The notes: generated by a model from the sequence alone, not told the origin. A stretch of 64,000 bases of DNA from Vibrio fluminensis (GCF_015278125.1 NZ_JADILO010000019.1:1-64000); one strand, 5' to 3'. Counted from the stretch's first letter, positions 36,574 through 48,338 are shown. Made by a program: numbers and translations.

Positions 36574-36896
36574 ATAACCAATAAATTTACAACTGTCATT
36601 TACTATTAATATCTGTTACAAAGAATCTCTTGATATAAATCAACAAAGTGAATGGAATTAACATTTGTGCATTGTTAGCATGCTGTTAACTCTATAAAAT
36701 CCGAGTCAAACGCTTAATAGTATGAATGAGGATACGGAACCTCTTTTGAAAGAAAGTAACACCAAGGATGGCGGGCATGTAAAGAAGTGTTTTTTTATAG
36801 TCTTTGGTATATTGTCAAAATCAATTACCTGTAAGTAATGTTTTTGCCTAGAATTTATTCTATTAGCACATTTTTTCACAAGTTTAGGTAACGCCG
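36574..36896. other. arcA upstream region
   Basis: About 320 bp, AT-rich, between the divergent DUF3293 gene and arcA. A small GAGG-ATACGGAA-CCTCTTTT hairpin lies at about 36728-36747. Nothing else can be assigned. Confidence 0.5.
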
Positions 36897-37613
36897 ATGC
36901 AAACCCCGCAGATTCTTATCGTTGAAGATGAGCAAGTAACTCGTAACACTCTAAAGAGTATTTTTGAAGCAGAGGGATACGCTGTTTTTGAAGCCAGTGA
37001 CGGTGAAGAGATGCACCATATTTTGACTGAAAGTCAAATCAACTTGGTGATCATGGACATCAACCTACCTGGTAAAAATGGTCTATTGCTAGCTCGTGAA
37101 CTGCGTGAGCAAGCAAATGTGGCACTGATGTTCTTGACTGGTCGTGACAACGAAGTTGATAAGATCCTTGGTCTTGAAATCGGTGCAGATGATTACATCA
37201 CTAAACCATTTAACCCACGCGAACTCACTATCCGCGCTCGCAACCTACTAAACCGTTCAATGAACTCTAGTTCAGTTCAAGAAGAGAAACGTAGTGTTGA
37301 GAAATACCAATTCAACGGTTGGGTTCTAGACATCAACAGTCGCTCTCTAGTGAGCCCTGATGGCGATAGCTACAAGCTTCCTCGTTCAGAGTTCCGTGCA
37401 CTACTACACTTCTGTGAGAACCCAGGTAAGATCCAAACTCGTGCGGATCTACTGAAGAAAATGACTGGTCGTGAGCTTAAGCCACATGACCGTACGGTTG
37501 ACGTAACAATCCGTCGTATCCGTAAGCACTTTGAATCAGTGTCTGGTACACCAGAGATCATCGCGACTATCCACGGTGAAGGTTACCGCTTCTGTGGTGA
37601 GCTAGAAGACTAA
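36897..37613 (+). CDS. arcA: Two-component response regulator ArcA
   Basis: A 238-residue OmpR-family regulator (E. coli 238) that represses aerobic respiration genes and activates others at low oxygen. The receiver domain has the phosphorylated Asp in [13 protein letters not shown] (about residue 54) and the ADDYITKPF motif. The C-terminal winged helix ends [16 protein letters not shown]...GEGYRF. Its usual partner ArcB is not in the window. Confidence 0.97.
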   Translation: MQTPQILIVEDEQVTRNTLKSIFEAEGYAVFEASDGEEMHHILTESQINLVIMDINLPGKNGLLLARELREQANVALMFLTGRDNEVDKILGLEIGADDYITKPFNPRELTIRARNLLNRSMNSSSVQEEKRSVEKYQFNGWVLDINSRSLVSPDGDSYKLPRSEFRALLHFCENPGKIQTRADLLKKMTGRELKPHDRTVDVTIRRIRKHFESVSGTPEIIATIHGEGYRFCGELED

Positions 37614-37630
37614 TCTTCAGCTGAATTATA

Positions 37631-37656
37631 AAAAAGGAGCCCAAGGCTCCTTTTTT
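37631..37656 (+). terminator. arcA terminator
   Basis: AAAAAGGAGCC-CAA-GGCTCCTTTTTT. Confidence 0.9.
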
Positions 37657-37690
37657 GTTTTTTACGCCTGCCACACGCCTAGCGAGCAAA

Positions 37691-37717
37691 AAAAACGCCC
37701 ATCAAAGATGAGCGTCT
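37691..37717 (-). terminator. hldE terminator
   Basis: ACGCCCATC-AAA-GATGAGCGT with a T-run in the minus direction, 25 bp past the hldE stop. Confidence 0.85.
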
Positions 37718-37741
37718 AATCATTTGGGTTAGCAGTGCTAG

Positions 37742-39172
37742 TTAGCCTTTGCCGCCTTTAATCGCATTGATGATTTCACTGGTTGAGCAGCCATCTTCAA
37801 AGTTGAGAACTTTTACTTCACCGCCATTGGCAATCACTTCTTTACCACCAGCAATCTCTTCCGGTTTGTAATCACCACCCTTCACCAATAGATCAGGCAG
37901 CACTTCAGCAATTAATCGTTGTGGCGTATCTTCACCAAACGGCACAACCCAATCAACCGCGCCTAAGCCTGCCAGCACCGCCATACGGCGATCTGTTGGG
38001 TTAACCGGACGACCAGGACCTTTCAGACGCTTCACTGACTCATCAGTATTCACCGCCACAATCAAACGATCGCCTAATTGAGCAGCATGATTCAGGTAAG
38101 AAACATGGCCTGCATGCAAAATATCAAAGCAACCATTAGTCATGACAACTTTCTCACCACGACCTTGCGCCTTCTTGACGGCTTCAATCAAGGCTGACTC
38201 AGCAATTACGCCGAAATCCGTGTCATGGCTACCATGAATCGCTTCCGCCAATTCAATCGTTGATAGCGTTGAAGTACCCAGTTTACCCACGACCACACCT
38301 GCCGCCGCATTTGCGAGCGCACACGCTTGATCAAGAGGTTTACCCGCTGATACAGAAGCCGCCAATACAGAAATCACAGTATCACCAGCGCCCGTCACGT
38401 CGAACACTTCTTTTGCTTGAGTCGGCAGATGGAATGGCTCTTGACCACGGCGGATCAATGTCATGCCATGTTCACTGCGTGTTACCAATAGCGCTTCAAA
38501 ATCAAACTGTTCGATCAGTCCCAATGCTTTTTCAACCAGATCCTGTTCTGATTTCACTTTACCAACCACATGCTCAAATTCCGACATGTTTGGCGTCAGC
38601 AGTGTCGCACCACGGTAACGTTCGAAATCGGCACCTTTCGGGTCGATAAATACTGGGACGTTGGCTGCGCGAGCTTTTTGAATAAATTGCTGCACATGCT
38701 CTAGCGCACCTTTAGCGTAGTCGGAGAAAACTACGGCTTTGACTTTTGGCAGTGCTTGCTCCATGCGATCGAGGATCGGCTCTGGGTCGACGCCTTCAAA
38801 CGGTTCTTCAAAGTCGAGACGAATGAGCTGCTGACCACGGCTCAATACACGAAGCTTGGTAATGGTTGGCAGATTTGGTAGTGAAACAAAATCACATTTC
38901 ACTTTTAGTGCTGATAACGTTTCGTTCAACACTTTAGCTGGTTCATCAATCCCTGTTAAACCCACGATGTGTGCGTGTCCACCTAGTGAGGCGATATTCA
39001 TTGCTACGTTAGCAGCACCACCAGGACGCTCTTCGTTGTTTTCTACTTTCACTACTGGAACAGGTGCTTCTGGCGAAATACGACCGGTTGGACCATACCA
39101 GTAACGGTCTAGCATTACGTCACCAACAATTAGCACACCCGCTTGACTGTAGTCAGGTAGGATTGGTTTCAT
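37742..39172 (-). CDS. hldE: Bifunctional heptose-7-phosphate kinase / heptose-1-phosphate adenylyltransferase
   Basis: A 476-residue fusion enzyme making ADP-heptose for the LPS inner core. The N-terminal PfkB-type kinase (about 1-315, with DVTGAGDTV) is followed by a nucleotidyltransferase domain with [17 protein letters not shown] chose ATG 39172 because GGAG is seven bases upstream. The ATG one codon earlier is too close to it. It follows glnE by 75 bp on the same strand, the E. coli order. Confidence 0.96.
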   Translation of the reverse strand: MKPILPDYSQAGVLIVGDVMLDRYWYGPTGRISPEAPVPVVKVENNEERPGGAANVAMNIASLGGHAHIVGLTGIDEPAKVLNETLSALKVKCDFVSLPNLPTITKLRVLSRGQQLIRLDFEEPFEGVDPEPILDRMEQALPKVKAVVFSDYAKGALEHVQQFIQKARAANVPVFIDPKGADFERYRGATLLTPNMSEFEHVVGKVKSEQDLVEKALGLIEQFDFEALLVTRSEHGMTLIRRGQEPFHLPTQAKEVFDVTGAGDTVISVLAASVSAGKPLDQACALANAAAGVVVGKLGTSTLSTIELAEAIHGSHDTDFGVIAESALIEAVKKAQGRGEKVVMTNGCFDILHAGHVSYLNHAAQLGDRLIVAVNTDESVKRLKGPGRPVNPTDRRMAVLAGLGAVDWVVPFGEDTPQRLIAEVLPDLLVKGGDYKPEEIAGGKEVIANGGEVKVLNFEDGCSTSEIINAIKGGKG

Positions 39173-39250
39173 CATGGAACTCCACTATTTAATTCTGGGC
39201 AAAGTTTATCATAGCGCCAGAAGGGTCAAAACCTTTTGATTATCTAACCA

Positions 39251-42094
39251 CTAAGATACTAACCACTGCTGCCAGACGTCCACGACTAATTGGCGCTCTT
39301 GAGTAAATTTATCATCAGCAACATCGGCATCTAGGTTAAGCAAATTACGGTGATGGATTTGGTCACGCATCGAAGTATAGGCGTTGGTTACCGCCATTGC
39401 CTGATACTCATCCATGATCCCCTGAGCGATGAGCGATTCGAATATACGCACGTTATCCGACCATCGCGTTAGCTTTGGTTTATCATGACTGTAATTAAGC
39501 ACCAAGTATTGCGCGAGAAACTCAATATCCGTAATCCCGCCGGGGTCTTGCTTCAACATAAAACGACCGGCTTTTTTGCCACCTAAGTGATCGCGCATTT
39601 TTATACGCATATCAACCACTTGCTTTTTCAACTCTTCGGTTTCACGTGGCAGACATAAGATCCCATGACGGATCTCATGGAACGCTCGTTGTAGCGGTTC
39701 ATCACCATAGATCATACGCGCGCGCACCAATGCTTGATGCTCCCAAGTCCATGCTTCCGTGCGTTGGTACTCGTCAAACGCATCCGTTGGACTGACTAAT
39801 AATCCCGAAGCGCCCGATGGACGTAAGCGAGTGTCCACTTCATACAGAATGCCCGATGCAGTACGGATTGAGAAAATATGGATAATGCGCTGTGCAAGAC
39901 GCAAATAGAACTGACGGCCATCAATATCTTTCTTACCATCGGTATAAGCACTCACTGGGCAGTCGTGCATAAACACGATATCTAAATCGGAGTTATAGCC
40001 AAGCTCCCACCCACCAACTTTCCCGTAACCAACGACCGCAAAGCCTTTACCTTCACGATCTTTAAGATGGTTAGGCTGCCCATATTTCGCCACCATCTGC
40101 AGCCAAGCTTGGTTAACCACACACTCAACAATCGCTTCCGACAAATAAGTTAAGTGGTCACTCACTTTCATCACAGGCAACACACCCGCGATATCCGCAG
40201 CGGCAATGCGTAAGATACAAATCTGCTTAAACTGGCGCAGCGCTTCCATCTGCTGTTCCATATCATCTTCTGGGATACGAGCAAGATAATCGCGCAATTC
40301 TGTACGATATGACTCAAGAGGAATTGGGTTATACAAATGCTGTGGGTCAATCAGCTCATCAAGCAGAATTGGGTAGCGCCCAAGCTGCTCAGAAATCATT
40401 GGACTCGCGGTACATAGACGCACAAGTTGAGTCAAAGCAGCGCCATGTTCATCCAATAGCTCTAAGTAAGTGGTACGTGTCACGATGCGATGCAACAAAT
40501 GCAGGACTCGTGGTAAACCAAACTCAGCATCCGCATGAGCGAAGATCGCTTGGAATATTTTCGGCATTAAGCGATTTAGCACTTCTCGCCCACGCGGCCC
40601 TAGCGTTTTCTTTGCTAAGTCCTGTTTGAAAGTGATGATGGTTTGCGCCATCTTTTCCGGTTCAGCGACCTGAATATCATTGGTGAGGATGTTTTCAATT
40701 ACATCGCTGTGCTGCGCCATGTCCCACAACTCACTGAAGTGTTTGGCAACCTCGCTCTGCTCTTCTTCATCATCACCGATCAAATGAGTAAACACTGCGT
40801 GCACATTGGTCATGTTTAGTTCAACTTGCTGCTGCAGTTGTGACCAATCTTGAAAGCCCATTGCGACCGCAAGTTGCAAACGCTCAATCTCGCCATCAGG
40901 TAACGTTTGTGTTTGTTTATCTGCCATGGCTTGTAATAAGTTCTCAAGACGTCGCAGGAACTTATACGCATCTCGCAAATGGACGACTTCTTGTTTGCTC
41001 AGTAATTCGAGCTCGTCAATCGCATCTAAAGTGACCAGTAAACCGCGCTGACGCAGGCTTGGTTCACGTCCGCCTCGGATCAACTGAAAGACCTGAGCAA
41101 TAAACTCCACTTCTCGAATACCACCCGCACCCAGCTTAATGTTATTGCTCAAGCCACGACGACGCACTTCGCTGCTGATCATCGACTTCATACGGCGCAA
41201 AGATTGAATAGCACTAAAATCGATATAACGGCGAAATACAAATGGACGCAACATCTGACGCAACTCTTGGTACTCTGGGTACATTTCACGCCCCATAACG
41301 CGCGCCTTGATCATGGCGTAGCGTTCCCAGTCACGTCCTTGCTCTTGATAGTAATCTTCAAGCGCGGCATAACTCATTACTAATGGACCGCTATCACCAA
41401 ATGGACGAATACGCATATCAACGCGATAACAGAAACCATCAAAGGTTTGCTGATCGAGCGCTTTAATAATGCGCTGTCCTAAACGAGTAAAGAATTGAGC
41501 GTTAGCAATACTTCGGCGAGCGCCTTGCGTTTCACCGTTTTCCGGATAAGTAAAAATCAAATCGATATCGGAAGAAAAGTTGAGCTCACCACCTCCCAAC
41601 TTACCCATACCAATGATTAACATCGGCTGCGCTTCACCTTGCTCATTACAAGGCGTTCCCCATAACTCACAACAGGCTTTATATTGCCATTGATAAGTTT
41701 CGAAGATCATCGCTTCAGCCAGTTGAGAAAGGTGCTCTAAGCTTTCTTCAAGGGACCAACTACCACAAAAGTCACGCCAAGCAATGTAAGCCATTTCTCG
41801 ATTGCGGAACTGCCTCAATACCCGCTGCCCACTCATTTCATCGCTGCAATGAGATAACTGCGCAGCAAGAACGTCACGATAAAGACTATGCCGCTCCTTT
41901 TGCTCGAGCATGGCTGGCAGTTCATTACACAATTGCTCATCTTTTGCCAAAATTTCAATGACAAACTGGCTCAAGCCCGCGACATGTTCCAATTGCTGAA
42001 CAACCTCTTCAGGCCAATGTTGCGAAAATGGATAATGCTCTAAGTTGGCCAAGGCAGATTGCGATATCGAAGTAAGAGATGAAGGCAACGGCAT
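39251..42094 (-). CDS. glnE: Glutamine synthetase adenylyltransferase/deadenylase
   Basis: A 947-residue enzyme (E. coli 946) that switches glutamine synthetase off or on according to nitrogen state. Both nucleotidyltransferase domains are visible: [18 protein letters not shown] (about 168-185) and [20 protein letters not shown] (second half), each with the metal-binding DxD. It heads the glnE-hldE unit. Confidence 0.96.
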   Translation of the reverse strand: MPLPSSLTSISQSALANLEHYPFSQHWPEEVVQQLEHVAGLSQFVIEILAKDEQLCNELPAMLEQKERHSLYRDVLAAQLSHCSDEMSGQRVLRQFRNREMAYIAWRDFCGSWSLEESLEHLSQLAEAMIFETYQWQYKACCELWGTPCNEQGEAQPMLIIGMGKLGGGELNFSSDIDLIFTYPENGETQGARRSIANAQFFTRLGQRIIKALDQQTFDGFCYRVDMRIRPFGDSGPLVMSYAALEDYYQEQGRDWERYAMIKARVMGREMYPEYQELRQMLRPFVFRRYIDFSAIQSLRRMKSMISSEVRRRGLSNNIKLGAGGIREVEFIAQVFQLIRGGREPSLRQRGLLVTLDAIDELELLSKQEVVHLRDAYKFLRRLENLLQAMADKQTQTLPDGEIERLQLAVAMGFQDWSQLQQQVELNMTNVHAVFTHLIGDDEEEQSEVAKHFSELWDMAQHSDVIENILTNDIQVAEPEKMAQTIITFKQDLAKKTLGPRGREVLNRLMPKIFQAIFAHADAEFGLPRVLHLLHRIVTRTTYLELLDEHGAALTQLVRLCTASPMISEQLGRYPILLDELIDPQHLYNPIPLESYRTELRDYLARIPEDDMEQQMEALRQFKQICILRIAAADIAGVLPVMKVSDHLTYLSEAIVECVVNQAWLQMVAKYGQPNHLKDREGKGFAVVGYGKVGGWELGYNSDLDIVFMHDCPVSAYTDGKKDIDGRQFYLRLAQRIIHIFSIRTASGILYEVDTRLRPSGASGLLVSPTDAFDEYQRTEAWTWEHQALVRARMIYGDEPLQRAFHEIRHGILCLPRETEELKKQVVDMRIKMRDHLGGKKAGRFMLKQDPGGITDIEFLAQYLVLNYSHDKPKLTRWSDNVRIFESLIAQGIMDEYQAMAVTNAYTSMRDQIHHRNLLNLDADVADDKFTQERQLVVDVWQQWLVS

Positions 42095-42185
42095 GATTCT
42101 TCCTTGTTGAGAAAAGCTTGATTAGCGAAGGGGCACAGCCCTATTTGATTTTGTTCAGTTAGTTATAACAAACTTTGGACAATAA

Positions 42186-42217
42186 AAAACGCCTGCAAAC
42201 AATTCGCAGGCGTTTAT
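42186..42217 (-). terminator. Terminator after the chemoreceptor gene
   Basis: AAACGCCTGC and GCAGGCGTTT arms around a nine-base loop, with a T-run in the minus direction. Confidence 0.85.
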
Positions 42218-42234
42218 TGAGTCACTCTGTGAGA

Positions 42235-43491
42235 TCACACTTTGAATGCGGTAATTTTCTTATCTAACTCTTCAGCGTTTCTCTGCATAATTTCAGACGT
42301 TTCGAGTAATTCAGAGACAACGGTCACCGAAGCTTCCACCAGTTCGCGCACATTAGTAAGATTTTGGCTCATCTCTTCTGCAACACTACTTTGCTGACCT
42401 GCCGCCGTCGCTATTTGGAAGTTCATATCATTAATTTGGTTGACCTGTGAAACAATGCCATCCAACTCGCTACCCGCATTGGTGACCAATTCAACACCTT
42501 CGGCTGCCTCAACGACACTTTTCTCCATCAACTCCACAGCTGAATTTGCGCTACTTTGCAGTTGAGAAATCATATCTTGAATCTCTACCGTCGCTTGCTG
42601 AGTGCGCTGTGCTAAATTGCGTACTTCATCCGCTACCACAGCAAAGCCACGACCCGCTTCTCCGGCACGCGCAGCTTCAATCGCAGCGTTCAATGCAAGC
42701 AAGTTCGTTTGCTCAGAGATACCTTGGATAGTCCCAACCACACTGCCAATCTTTTCAACACTTTCTTCAACTTGGTTTACCGCTTGCGCTGATGCCGCGA
42801 TATCTTGAGAAAGCTCACTAATCTTCCCAACTGTATCTTGCACGAAACGCTGTCCAGTTGCCGCTTGGCTCGAAGCGCTCTCTGTTAGTGAAGAAGCATT
42901 TTGCGCATGGTCTGCCACAGTTTGTACCGTAGAGGTCATTTCGCTCATCGCTGTCGCGAGTTGATCGATCTCTTGAAATTCTTCCATTGCCGACTCTTTG
43001 GTTTCTGACATGCTCAATGTCATTACTTCCGTTAAGCCAGAAAGTTCTTGAGAAGAACTCACTTGAGTTTTGATTAGGTCTTGTAATTGAGTTCTTGTTC
43101 GCTCTAATTCACGAGCAACATCACCGTACTCATCACGACATTCAAGACGAACAGGTGTACTTAAATCGCCACTCGCCATGCGTTTAATGGCTTCATTTAA
43201 GTAATTGGTTTGACGTAACATAATTCGTGCAGCAAACAGGAGAACAAAAATAAAAACACCAATTAAGGCAATTGTTTGCCAAATTACATCAACCAAGTAT
43301 GCTTCATAATGTTCTCGTGCGACGGCATCATTACTTGTCGCAGCAAGAAGTGAGTTGTAGAAGGTTTCAGCGTCCCATAATTGCTTGCCGACGATCAGTA
43401 AGGTACTGAACACCATCAGCATGGCCATTTTAGGAACGAGACGAATATCCGTAATCACTCGTTCCCATGGCTTAAATGCCATTGTCGTCAT
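42235..43491 (-). CDS. Methyl-accepting chemotaxis protein with very short periplasmic loop
   Basis: A 418-residue chemoreceptor. TM1 (about 22-37) and TM2 (about 68-90) enclose only about 30 residues, too short for a standard ligand-binding domain. A HAMP domain (about 90-140) and the signalling hairpin tip ([20 protein letters not shown]) follow. The ATG has GGAG at good spacing. It is likely to sense something inside the cell or membrane, or to act through other receptors, but this is inference. It is divergent from the Kv-like channel gene. Confidence 0.92.
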   Translation of the reverse strand: MTTMAFKPWERVITDIRLVPKMAMLMVFSTLLIVGKQLWDAETFYNSLLAATSNDAVAREHYEAYLVDVIWQTIALIGVFIFVLLFAARIMLRQTNYLNEAIKRMASGDLSTPVRLECRDEYGDVARELERTRTQLQDLIKTQVSSSQELSGLTEVMTLSMSETKESAMEEFQEIDQLATAMSEMTSTVQTVADHAQNASSLTESASSQAATGQRFVQDTVGKISELSQDIAASAQAVNQVEESVEKIGSVVGTIQGISEQTNLLALNAAIEAARAGEAGRGFAVVADEVRNLAQRTQQATVEIQDMISQLQSSANSAVELMEKSVVEAAEGVELVTNAGSELDGIVSQVNQINDMNFQIATAAGQQSSVAEEMSQNLTNVRELVEASVTVVSELLETSEIMQRNAEELDKKITAFKV

Positions 43492-43594
43492 TGTTAGTTC
43501 TCCACTAAGTCATATATTCTTTCTACATCGGCGGAAAGTGCCTTTAAAAAAGTGGTACTTTAGTATTAGCACCTATAATTATTTCGAGCTTCGT

Positions 43595-44395
43595 ATGAAA
43601 AGAAATGATAACAAAGACGAAACCAAGCCGATGAGCTTGCTGTCACTAATTCTCTCTTTTATGGCGCTATTTGTGATCTCAGCCCTATTGTTTTTACCAA
43701 TAAACTCCGAGACACGTCATATTCTTATCGGCTTAGACTTCATTGTTTGTAGTATTTTTCTTCTACAACTTACGATTGATTTGATCCGTGCCGAAGATAG
43801 AGCTCATTTTATGAAAAAGCATTGGATCGATTTCATTGCTAGTGTGCCCATGATCGAACCTTTACGCTTCGCACGCATTTTTCATATTTTGCGAGTCATT
43901 CTAGTCATTCGCTCTAGCCGAAATATCATTCAGCAACTTCTCAGTAACCGCAAAGAAACGACTATTGCTTCAATTCTGCTACTGCTGGTTGTGCTTTTGA
44001 CCCTTGGTTCAAGTGTCATGCTGTTTGCTGAAGGGCACTCCCCTGAAGCCAATATAAAAACCGGAGGAGATGCGCTTTGGTGGGCACTCGTCACCATTTC
44101 CACTGTGGGATACGGCGATCACTATCCTGTGACTGAATTAGGTAAAGTCGTTGCTGCGGCAGTCATACTCAGTGGGGTCGGATTATTTGGTATGATCTCG
44201 GGCTTGATTACGTCAGTGATCACGTCACCCAGCAAAATGCAGGCGTTAAAAGCGGAGCAGAAGGAAAAGCAGATGCTGATGCTGCTAGAGCAACAGCAAG
44301 TGATTCTGCAACGCCTTGAAAAGCTAGAGAGAAAAATGAGTAAGGACATAGACAAACTGCATCAAGGCTCGTCTCTCAAATCTCTCGACAAGTAA
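43595..44395 (+). CDS. Voltage-gated-type potassium channel
   Basis: A 266-residue membrane protein with six helices. The fourth is arginine-rich (RFARIFHILRVILVIRSSR), as in voltage sensors, and the pore filter is TVGYGDH (about 170-176). A C-terminal coiled coil rich in Gln, Glu and Lys (about 225-255) may hold the tetramer together. I chose ATG 43595 (MKRNDNKDE...). The frame stays open upstream into the divergent chemoreceptor gene. The length and layout match bacterial Kv channels such as KvAP. The physiological role is unknown. Confidence 0.88.
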   Translation: MKRNDNKDETKPMSLLSLILSFMALFVISALLFLPINSETRHILIGLDFIVCSIFLLQLTIDLIRAEDRAHFMKKHWIDFIASVPMIEPLRFARIFHILRVILVIRSSRNIIQQLLSNRKETTIASILLLLVVLLTLGSSVMLFAEGHSPEANIKTGGDALWWALVTISTVGYGDHYPVTELGKVVAAAVILSGVGLFGMISGLITSVITSPSKMQALKAEQKEKQMLMLLEQQQVILQRLEKLERKMSKDIDKLHQGSSLKSLDK

Positions 44396-44420
44396 CCAGC
44401 AGAAAACGCTACGCATAAAA

Positions 44421-44446
44421 AAAGAGAGCCTAGGCTCTCTTTTTTA
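44421..44446. terminator. Bidirectional terminator between channel gene and ygiF
   Basis: AAAGAGAGCCTAGGCTCTCTTT is a perfect palindrome flanked by A and T runs, shared by the two convergent genes. Confidence 0.9.
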
Positions 44447-44460
44447 CACCATTCATCTGG

Positions 44461-45978
44461 CTATTCTTGCCAATAAGGCTCCGCTTCAATGCAAATTACG
44501 CGAGTCTGTTCCATCGCGTGCAAGATTGATGTTTCTTGGCGGAACAACCAGCGTTCCAATTGTTCACGCTCTTCCCCTTCAAGTCTCTCGACCATCATTT
44601 CCAATGGTTTTAAAGTAAGAAGATCATCAATCCCTTGCAGCAAATCAGCCCATGGTAAACGGAAGCTATTTCGTTCAACTGCATCATATAAACTAGCAAA
44701 ACCAACGCCAGTGTACAGGTTACGCATCAAGCGATATTGCTGTTCAATGTAATCCTGAGGAGCCATGACTTTTTCTGGCGGAAACGCTTCCATTAACTCA
44801 TGCCAAGTACGCTCAAGTTGTTCAACCGAAAAAGGCTGAATATTCTGTGCCATCGCTTGGCGCGATTTATCATCTAAGAAAGGTTGCCAACCACGAGTTA
44901 AGATCCAACGACTTAAATCTAATAGTAAAGCGGTATAGCGAGCAGAATTAAATTGCGCCAAGGTATCTTCACGTGAAGGCAATTCACGTTGAATCTCACT
45001 CAACTCAGCAATTAAGAATTTACGAGCATCAAGTTTACGTAATGCATGCCCTTTATCTTCTAACAGATCTTCTAAATAGTCATACTGCTTAATCCATTCA
45101 AGCTCTTGTTCCAACCATTTAAGTTCCTGACGAATCAATGCACTAGCCTTACGAGGTACAATCGCACCATAGATGGTCAAGGTCTGACGAATGAAACTGA
45201 TAGAGTTCTTTATTTCATGCAGAGCGTCAATCGACTCGCGTTCAGAATAAATTTGCTCATGATTGTGCCAGTGAGATAACGCATGCTCTAGTGACGTGAT
45301 TAAGCAAGACTCAACTGTGTCGTTCTTATCTGTCGCTACCAGCTCCATTGCCTTTACTTCATCGCCACTGTAGCCAAGTGCAAGACGATAACCACGAGCC
45401 GCTTTGCTCAGGTTTCCTAAGCGCATACCACCTGTATCACTTAGACTGCGCGCCAACGTGAACAACGCATCAGTTTGGCCCGATTTTAGTTCAAGCTCTA
45501 CTTCGCAGATCGTATCTCTCTCTTCTCCGGAAATAACTTCACCTTGATCGAAAGCAACTTCCACTTGGCTGCCGTCTGCCATCGCAATGAGCCATTGCTC
45601 ACGCGTAAAGTTAGTCGAGAAAAGAGGCGATAACTCAGCTTGTAGCGTGTCGATGTCTTTGCCCATTGGCCAAATATCACCAGGATGCAGAGATAAGTCA
45701 GGTTCATTGCCTGTATGTTCAGCATTGTATTCAGGGCGTTGATGTAAACCAGCAACGACTCGCCCTGCCGTTTTTACCGTTTGAACATAAACCTCATCGA
45801 AACGGCGAATGCGCAGACCAATATCATGCTGTCTTAGCCAGTTTTCTGGTGTATCAAAATAAGTGTTACCCAGCTCACGACAGCTATGCTGAAGTATCTT
45901 TGCTTCAGAAATTTTTTGGCGTAAAGTTTCTGAAAAATCTGGAGAAACAAAAAACTTCAGTTCTATCTCGGTTTCCAT
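44461..45978 (-). CDS. ygiF: Inorganic triphosphatase YgiF, CYTH-CHAD protein
   Basis: A 505-residue protein with an N-terminal CYTH domain (ExExK motif in METEIELKFF) that hydrolyses tripolyphosphate in E. coli YgiF, and a C-terminal helical CHAD domain (about 220-490) thought to bind polyphosphate. I chose ATG 45978, with AAAGG eight bases upstream. The open frame extends 25 residues further without family similarity. In E. coli it precedes glnE. Here the channel and chemoreceptor genes lie in between. Confidence 0.9.
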   Translation of the reverse strand: METEIELKFFVSPDFSETLRQKISEAKILQHSCRELGNTYFDTPENWLRQHDIGLRIRRFDEVYVQTVKTAGRVVAGLHQRPEYNAEHTGNEPDLSLHPGDIWPMGKDIDTLQAELSPLFSTNFTREQWLIAMADGSQVEVAFDQGEVISGEERDTICEVELELKSGQTDALFTLARSLSDTGGMRLGNLSKAARGYRLALGYSGDEVKAMELVATDKNDTVESCLITSLEHALSHWHNHEQIYSERESIDALHEIKNSISFIRQTLTIYGAIVPRKASALIRQELKWLEQELEWIKQYDYLEDLLEDKGHALRKLDARKFLIAELSEIQRELPSREDTLAQFNSARYTALLLDLSRWILTRGWQPFLDDKSRQAMAQNIQPFSVEQLERTWHELMEAFPPEKVMAPQDYIEQQYRLMRNLYTGVGFASLYDAVERNSFRLPWADLLQGIDDLLTLKPLEMMVERLEGEEREQLERWLFRQETSILHAMEQTRVICIEAEPYWQE

Positions 45979-46178
45979 AGTTATACCTTTCAAAGCAGAT
46001 AGAGACAGGATATTGCTATATTTCGTACTCGGCAAGAGTGAAATATCGCTCAATTGATGATCTAAAACAGTTTTAATGATGGATTTAATGCGTTACCATG
46101 CGCGCCTTTATAGCCATCGCACAACATTTCGCCCGTAAAGGGTGTATTGTTACTTATGGGTTATATTTAGTAGGTTGA

Positions 46179-46865
46179 ATGACCATGCCAGTAAATACAA
46201 TTATGGGGTTATTTGCAAAGTCCCCTATTAAGCCTTTGCAGCGTCACGTAGTGTGCGTTAACGAATGTTGCTCTCACCTAGTTAATTTCTTTGAGGTTTG
46301 TGCTCAAGGTGACTGGGAAACAGCATCAGAAATTCGTGCACAAATTTCTCATCTAGAGAAAGAAGCGGACGTACTCAAGCGCGAAATTCGTATCAAACTT
46401 CCTCGAGGTTTGTTCATGCCTGTAGATCGTAGTGACATGTTGGAACTACTGACACAGCAAGACAAACTTGCAAATCTAGCAAAAGACATTGCCGGTCGCG
46501 TTTATGGCCGCCAACTCGCTATTCCTGCTCCTCTTCAAGAAAACTTTATTGCTTACGTGAAGCGTTGTTTAGACGCAGCACAGCAAGCTCAAAAAGTGAT
46601 CAGCGAATTGGATGAACTGCTAGAAACAGGATTCAAAGGTCGCGAAGTTACTCTAGTTGCAGAAATGATTAATCAACTAGATAAAATCGAAGATGACACC
46701 GATGCGATGCAGATCCAACTTCGTCAACAATTAATGGCGATTGAGCAAGATCTGAACCCTATCGACGTGATGTTCCTGTACAAGATTTTAGAATGGGTAG
46801 GCGGTATTGCCGATCAAGCACAGCGTGTAGGTGCTCGATTAGAAGTAATGCTTTCCCGCTCATAA
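46179..46865 (+). CDS. DUF47/PhoU-like accessory protein of phosphate transport (TIGR00153)
   Basis: A 228-residue, highly helical protein of the DUF47 family, distantly related to PhoU. Characteristic segments are HLEKEADVLKREIRIKLPRGLFMPVDRSD and the late QAQRVGARLEVMLSRS. Family members usually sit before a pit-type transporter and are thought to control it, which fits the pit gene 131 bp downstream. ATG 46179 or 46185 could be the start. Confidence 0.9.
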   Translation: MTMPVNTIMGLFAKSPIKPLQRHVVCVNECCSHLVNFFEVCAQGDWETASEIRAQISHLEKEADVLKREIRIKLPRGLFMPVDRSDMLELLTQQDKLANLAKDIAGRVYGRQLAIPAPLQENFIAYVKRCLDAAQQAQKVISELDELLETGFKGREVTLVAEMINQLDKIEDDTDAMQIQLRQQLMAIEQDLNPIDVMFLYKILEWVGGIADQAQRVGARLEVMLSRS

Positions 46866-46996
46866 ATGTAAGTTAACTCAATAACGAGCACATCTTTAAG
46901 ACACACCCCAGTTAGGCGATGAGTATTTCGACGCTTAAGGGGTTTTCTCGTGTTTAAAATTTGGCTCCGATTATTATCAAACAACTAGGTATTACG

Positions 46997-48256
46997 ATGG
47001 ATATCCTTGCGAACTATGGCACTGTCCTGATTATTGTTGCGGCCATTTTTGGCTTCATGATGGCAATTGGTATTGGTGCAAACGACGTGGCCAATGCGAT
47101 GGGTACGTCAGTTGGCTCCAAAGCTCTGACTGTTAAACAAGCAATCATCATTGCGATGATTTTCGAATTTGCTGGTGCTTATCTAGCCGGTGGCGAAGTA
47201 ACCGATACAATCCGTAAAGGTGTTATTGAAACTTCTCTATTTGCTTCTCAACCAGATGTGCTTGTTTACGGCATGATGTCAGCGCTTCTTGCGGCTGGTA
47301 CGTGGCTACTGCTTGCGTCATATATGGGCTGGCCGGTATCAACAACTCACTCAATCATCGGTGCAATCATCGGTTTTGCGTGCGTATCAGTAGGTACAGA
47401 AGCAGTAGACTGGAGCAGTGTTCAAGGTATCGTAGGCAGCTGGATCATTACACCAATTATCTCTGGTTTCTTCGCTTACGTAATTTTTGTTAGCGCGCAA
47501 CGATTGATCTTCGATACAGAGAAACCACTGTTCAACGCTAAGCGTTTTGTGCCTGTTTACATGTTCATCACCACGATGGTGATCGCGCTAGTAACAATTA
47601 AGAAGGGCCTTAAACACGTTGGTCTACACCTAAGCAACACCGAAGCTTGGATGTGGGGCGCGGGTGTTTCTGCACTTGTTATGATTGGCGGTTACTTCTA
47701 CATCCAGAAGAAATTTGCTAACCGCGAAGATGATCACGGCTTTGCCGGCGTAGAAGGCATCTTCAGCGTACTAATGGTTATCACCGCGTGTGCTATGGCA
47801 TTTGCTCACGGTTCAAACGATGTAGCCAACGCGATCGGTCCACTAGCAGCGGTTGTATCAACAGTAGAACACATGGGTTCAATTACTGGTAAAAGCGAAA
47901 TCGTTTGGTGGATTCTTCCACTAGGTGGTTTTGGTATCGTCGTTGGTCTAGCGACCCTAGGTCATAAAGTAATGGCGACAGTTGGTACTGGTATTACAGA
48001 ATTGACACCTAGCCGTGGCTTTGCAGCTCAGCTAGCGACAGCATGTACAGTAGTACTTGCCTCTGGTACAGGTCTACCAATCTCAACGACACAAACACTT
48101 GTAGGTGCGATTCTTGGTGTAGGTTTTGCTCGTGGTATTGCGGCACTAAACTTGGGTGTTATTCGTAACATCGTCGCTTCTTGGATTGTGACTCTACCAG
48201 CAGGTGCATTGCTTGCTGTTGTGTTCTTCTATGCGATTCAGGCCTCGTTTGGTTAA
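46997..48256 (+). CDS. Low-affinity inorganic phosphate transporter, Pit family
   Basis: A 419-residue inner-membrane symporter. The duplicated family signature GANDVANAMGTSVGS (N-half) and GSNDVANAIGPLAAV (C-half) is clear, and about ten hydrophobic helices are visible. I chose ATG 46997 (MDILANYGTVL), with AGGT upstream, over a TTG 12 codons earlier. It probably forms one unit with the DUF47 gene and ends at the terminator 48314-48338. Confidence 0.93.
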   Translation: MDILANYGTVLIIVAAIFGFMMAIGIGANDVANAMGTSVGSKALTVKQAIIIAMIFEFAGAYLAGGEVTDTIRKGVIETSLFASQPDVLVYGMMSALLAAGTWLLLASYMGWPVSTTHSIIGAIIGFACVSVGTEAVDWSSVQGIVGSWIITPIISGFFAYVIFVSAQRLIFDTEKPLFNAKRFVPVYMFITTMVIALVTIKKGLKHVGLHLSNTEAWMWGAGVSALVMIGGYFYIQKKFANREDDHGFAGVEGIFSVLMVITACAMAFAHGSNDVANAIGPLAAVVSTVEHMGSITGKSEIVWWILPLGGFGIVVGLATLGHKVMATVGTGITELTPSRGFAAQLATACTVVLASGTGLPISTTQTLVGAILGVGFARGIAALNLGVIRNIVASWIVTLPAGALLAVVFFYAIQASFG

Positions 48257-48313
48257 TCAAATATAAGTCAGTGAAATGTAAGCTGACTGTCATTATTGAC
48301 TCAAACACGCAGA

Positions 48314-48338
48314 AAGGGAGGCTTAGCCTCCCTTCTTT
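48314..48338 (+). terminator. pit terminator
   Basis: AAGGGAGGC-TTA-GCCTCCCTT followed by CTTTGTT. Confidence 0.8.

Noticed and set aside
46905-46940. CCCC...GGGGTTTT hairpin between the DUF47 gene and pit
   Set aside because: Pairing is broken by several mismatches. Too weak to call an attenuator.
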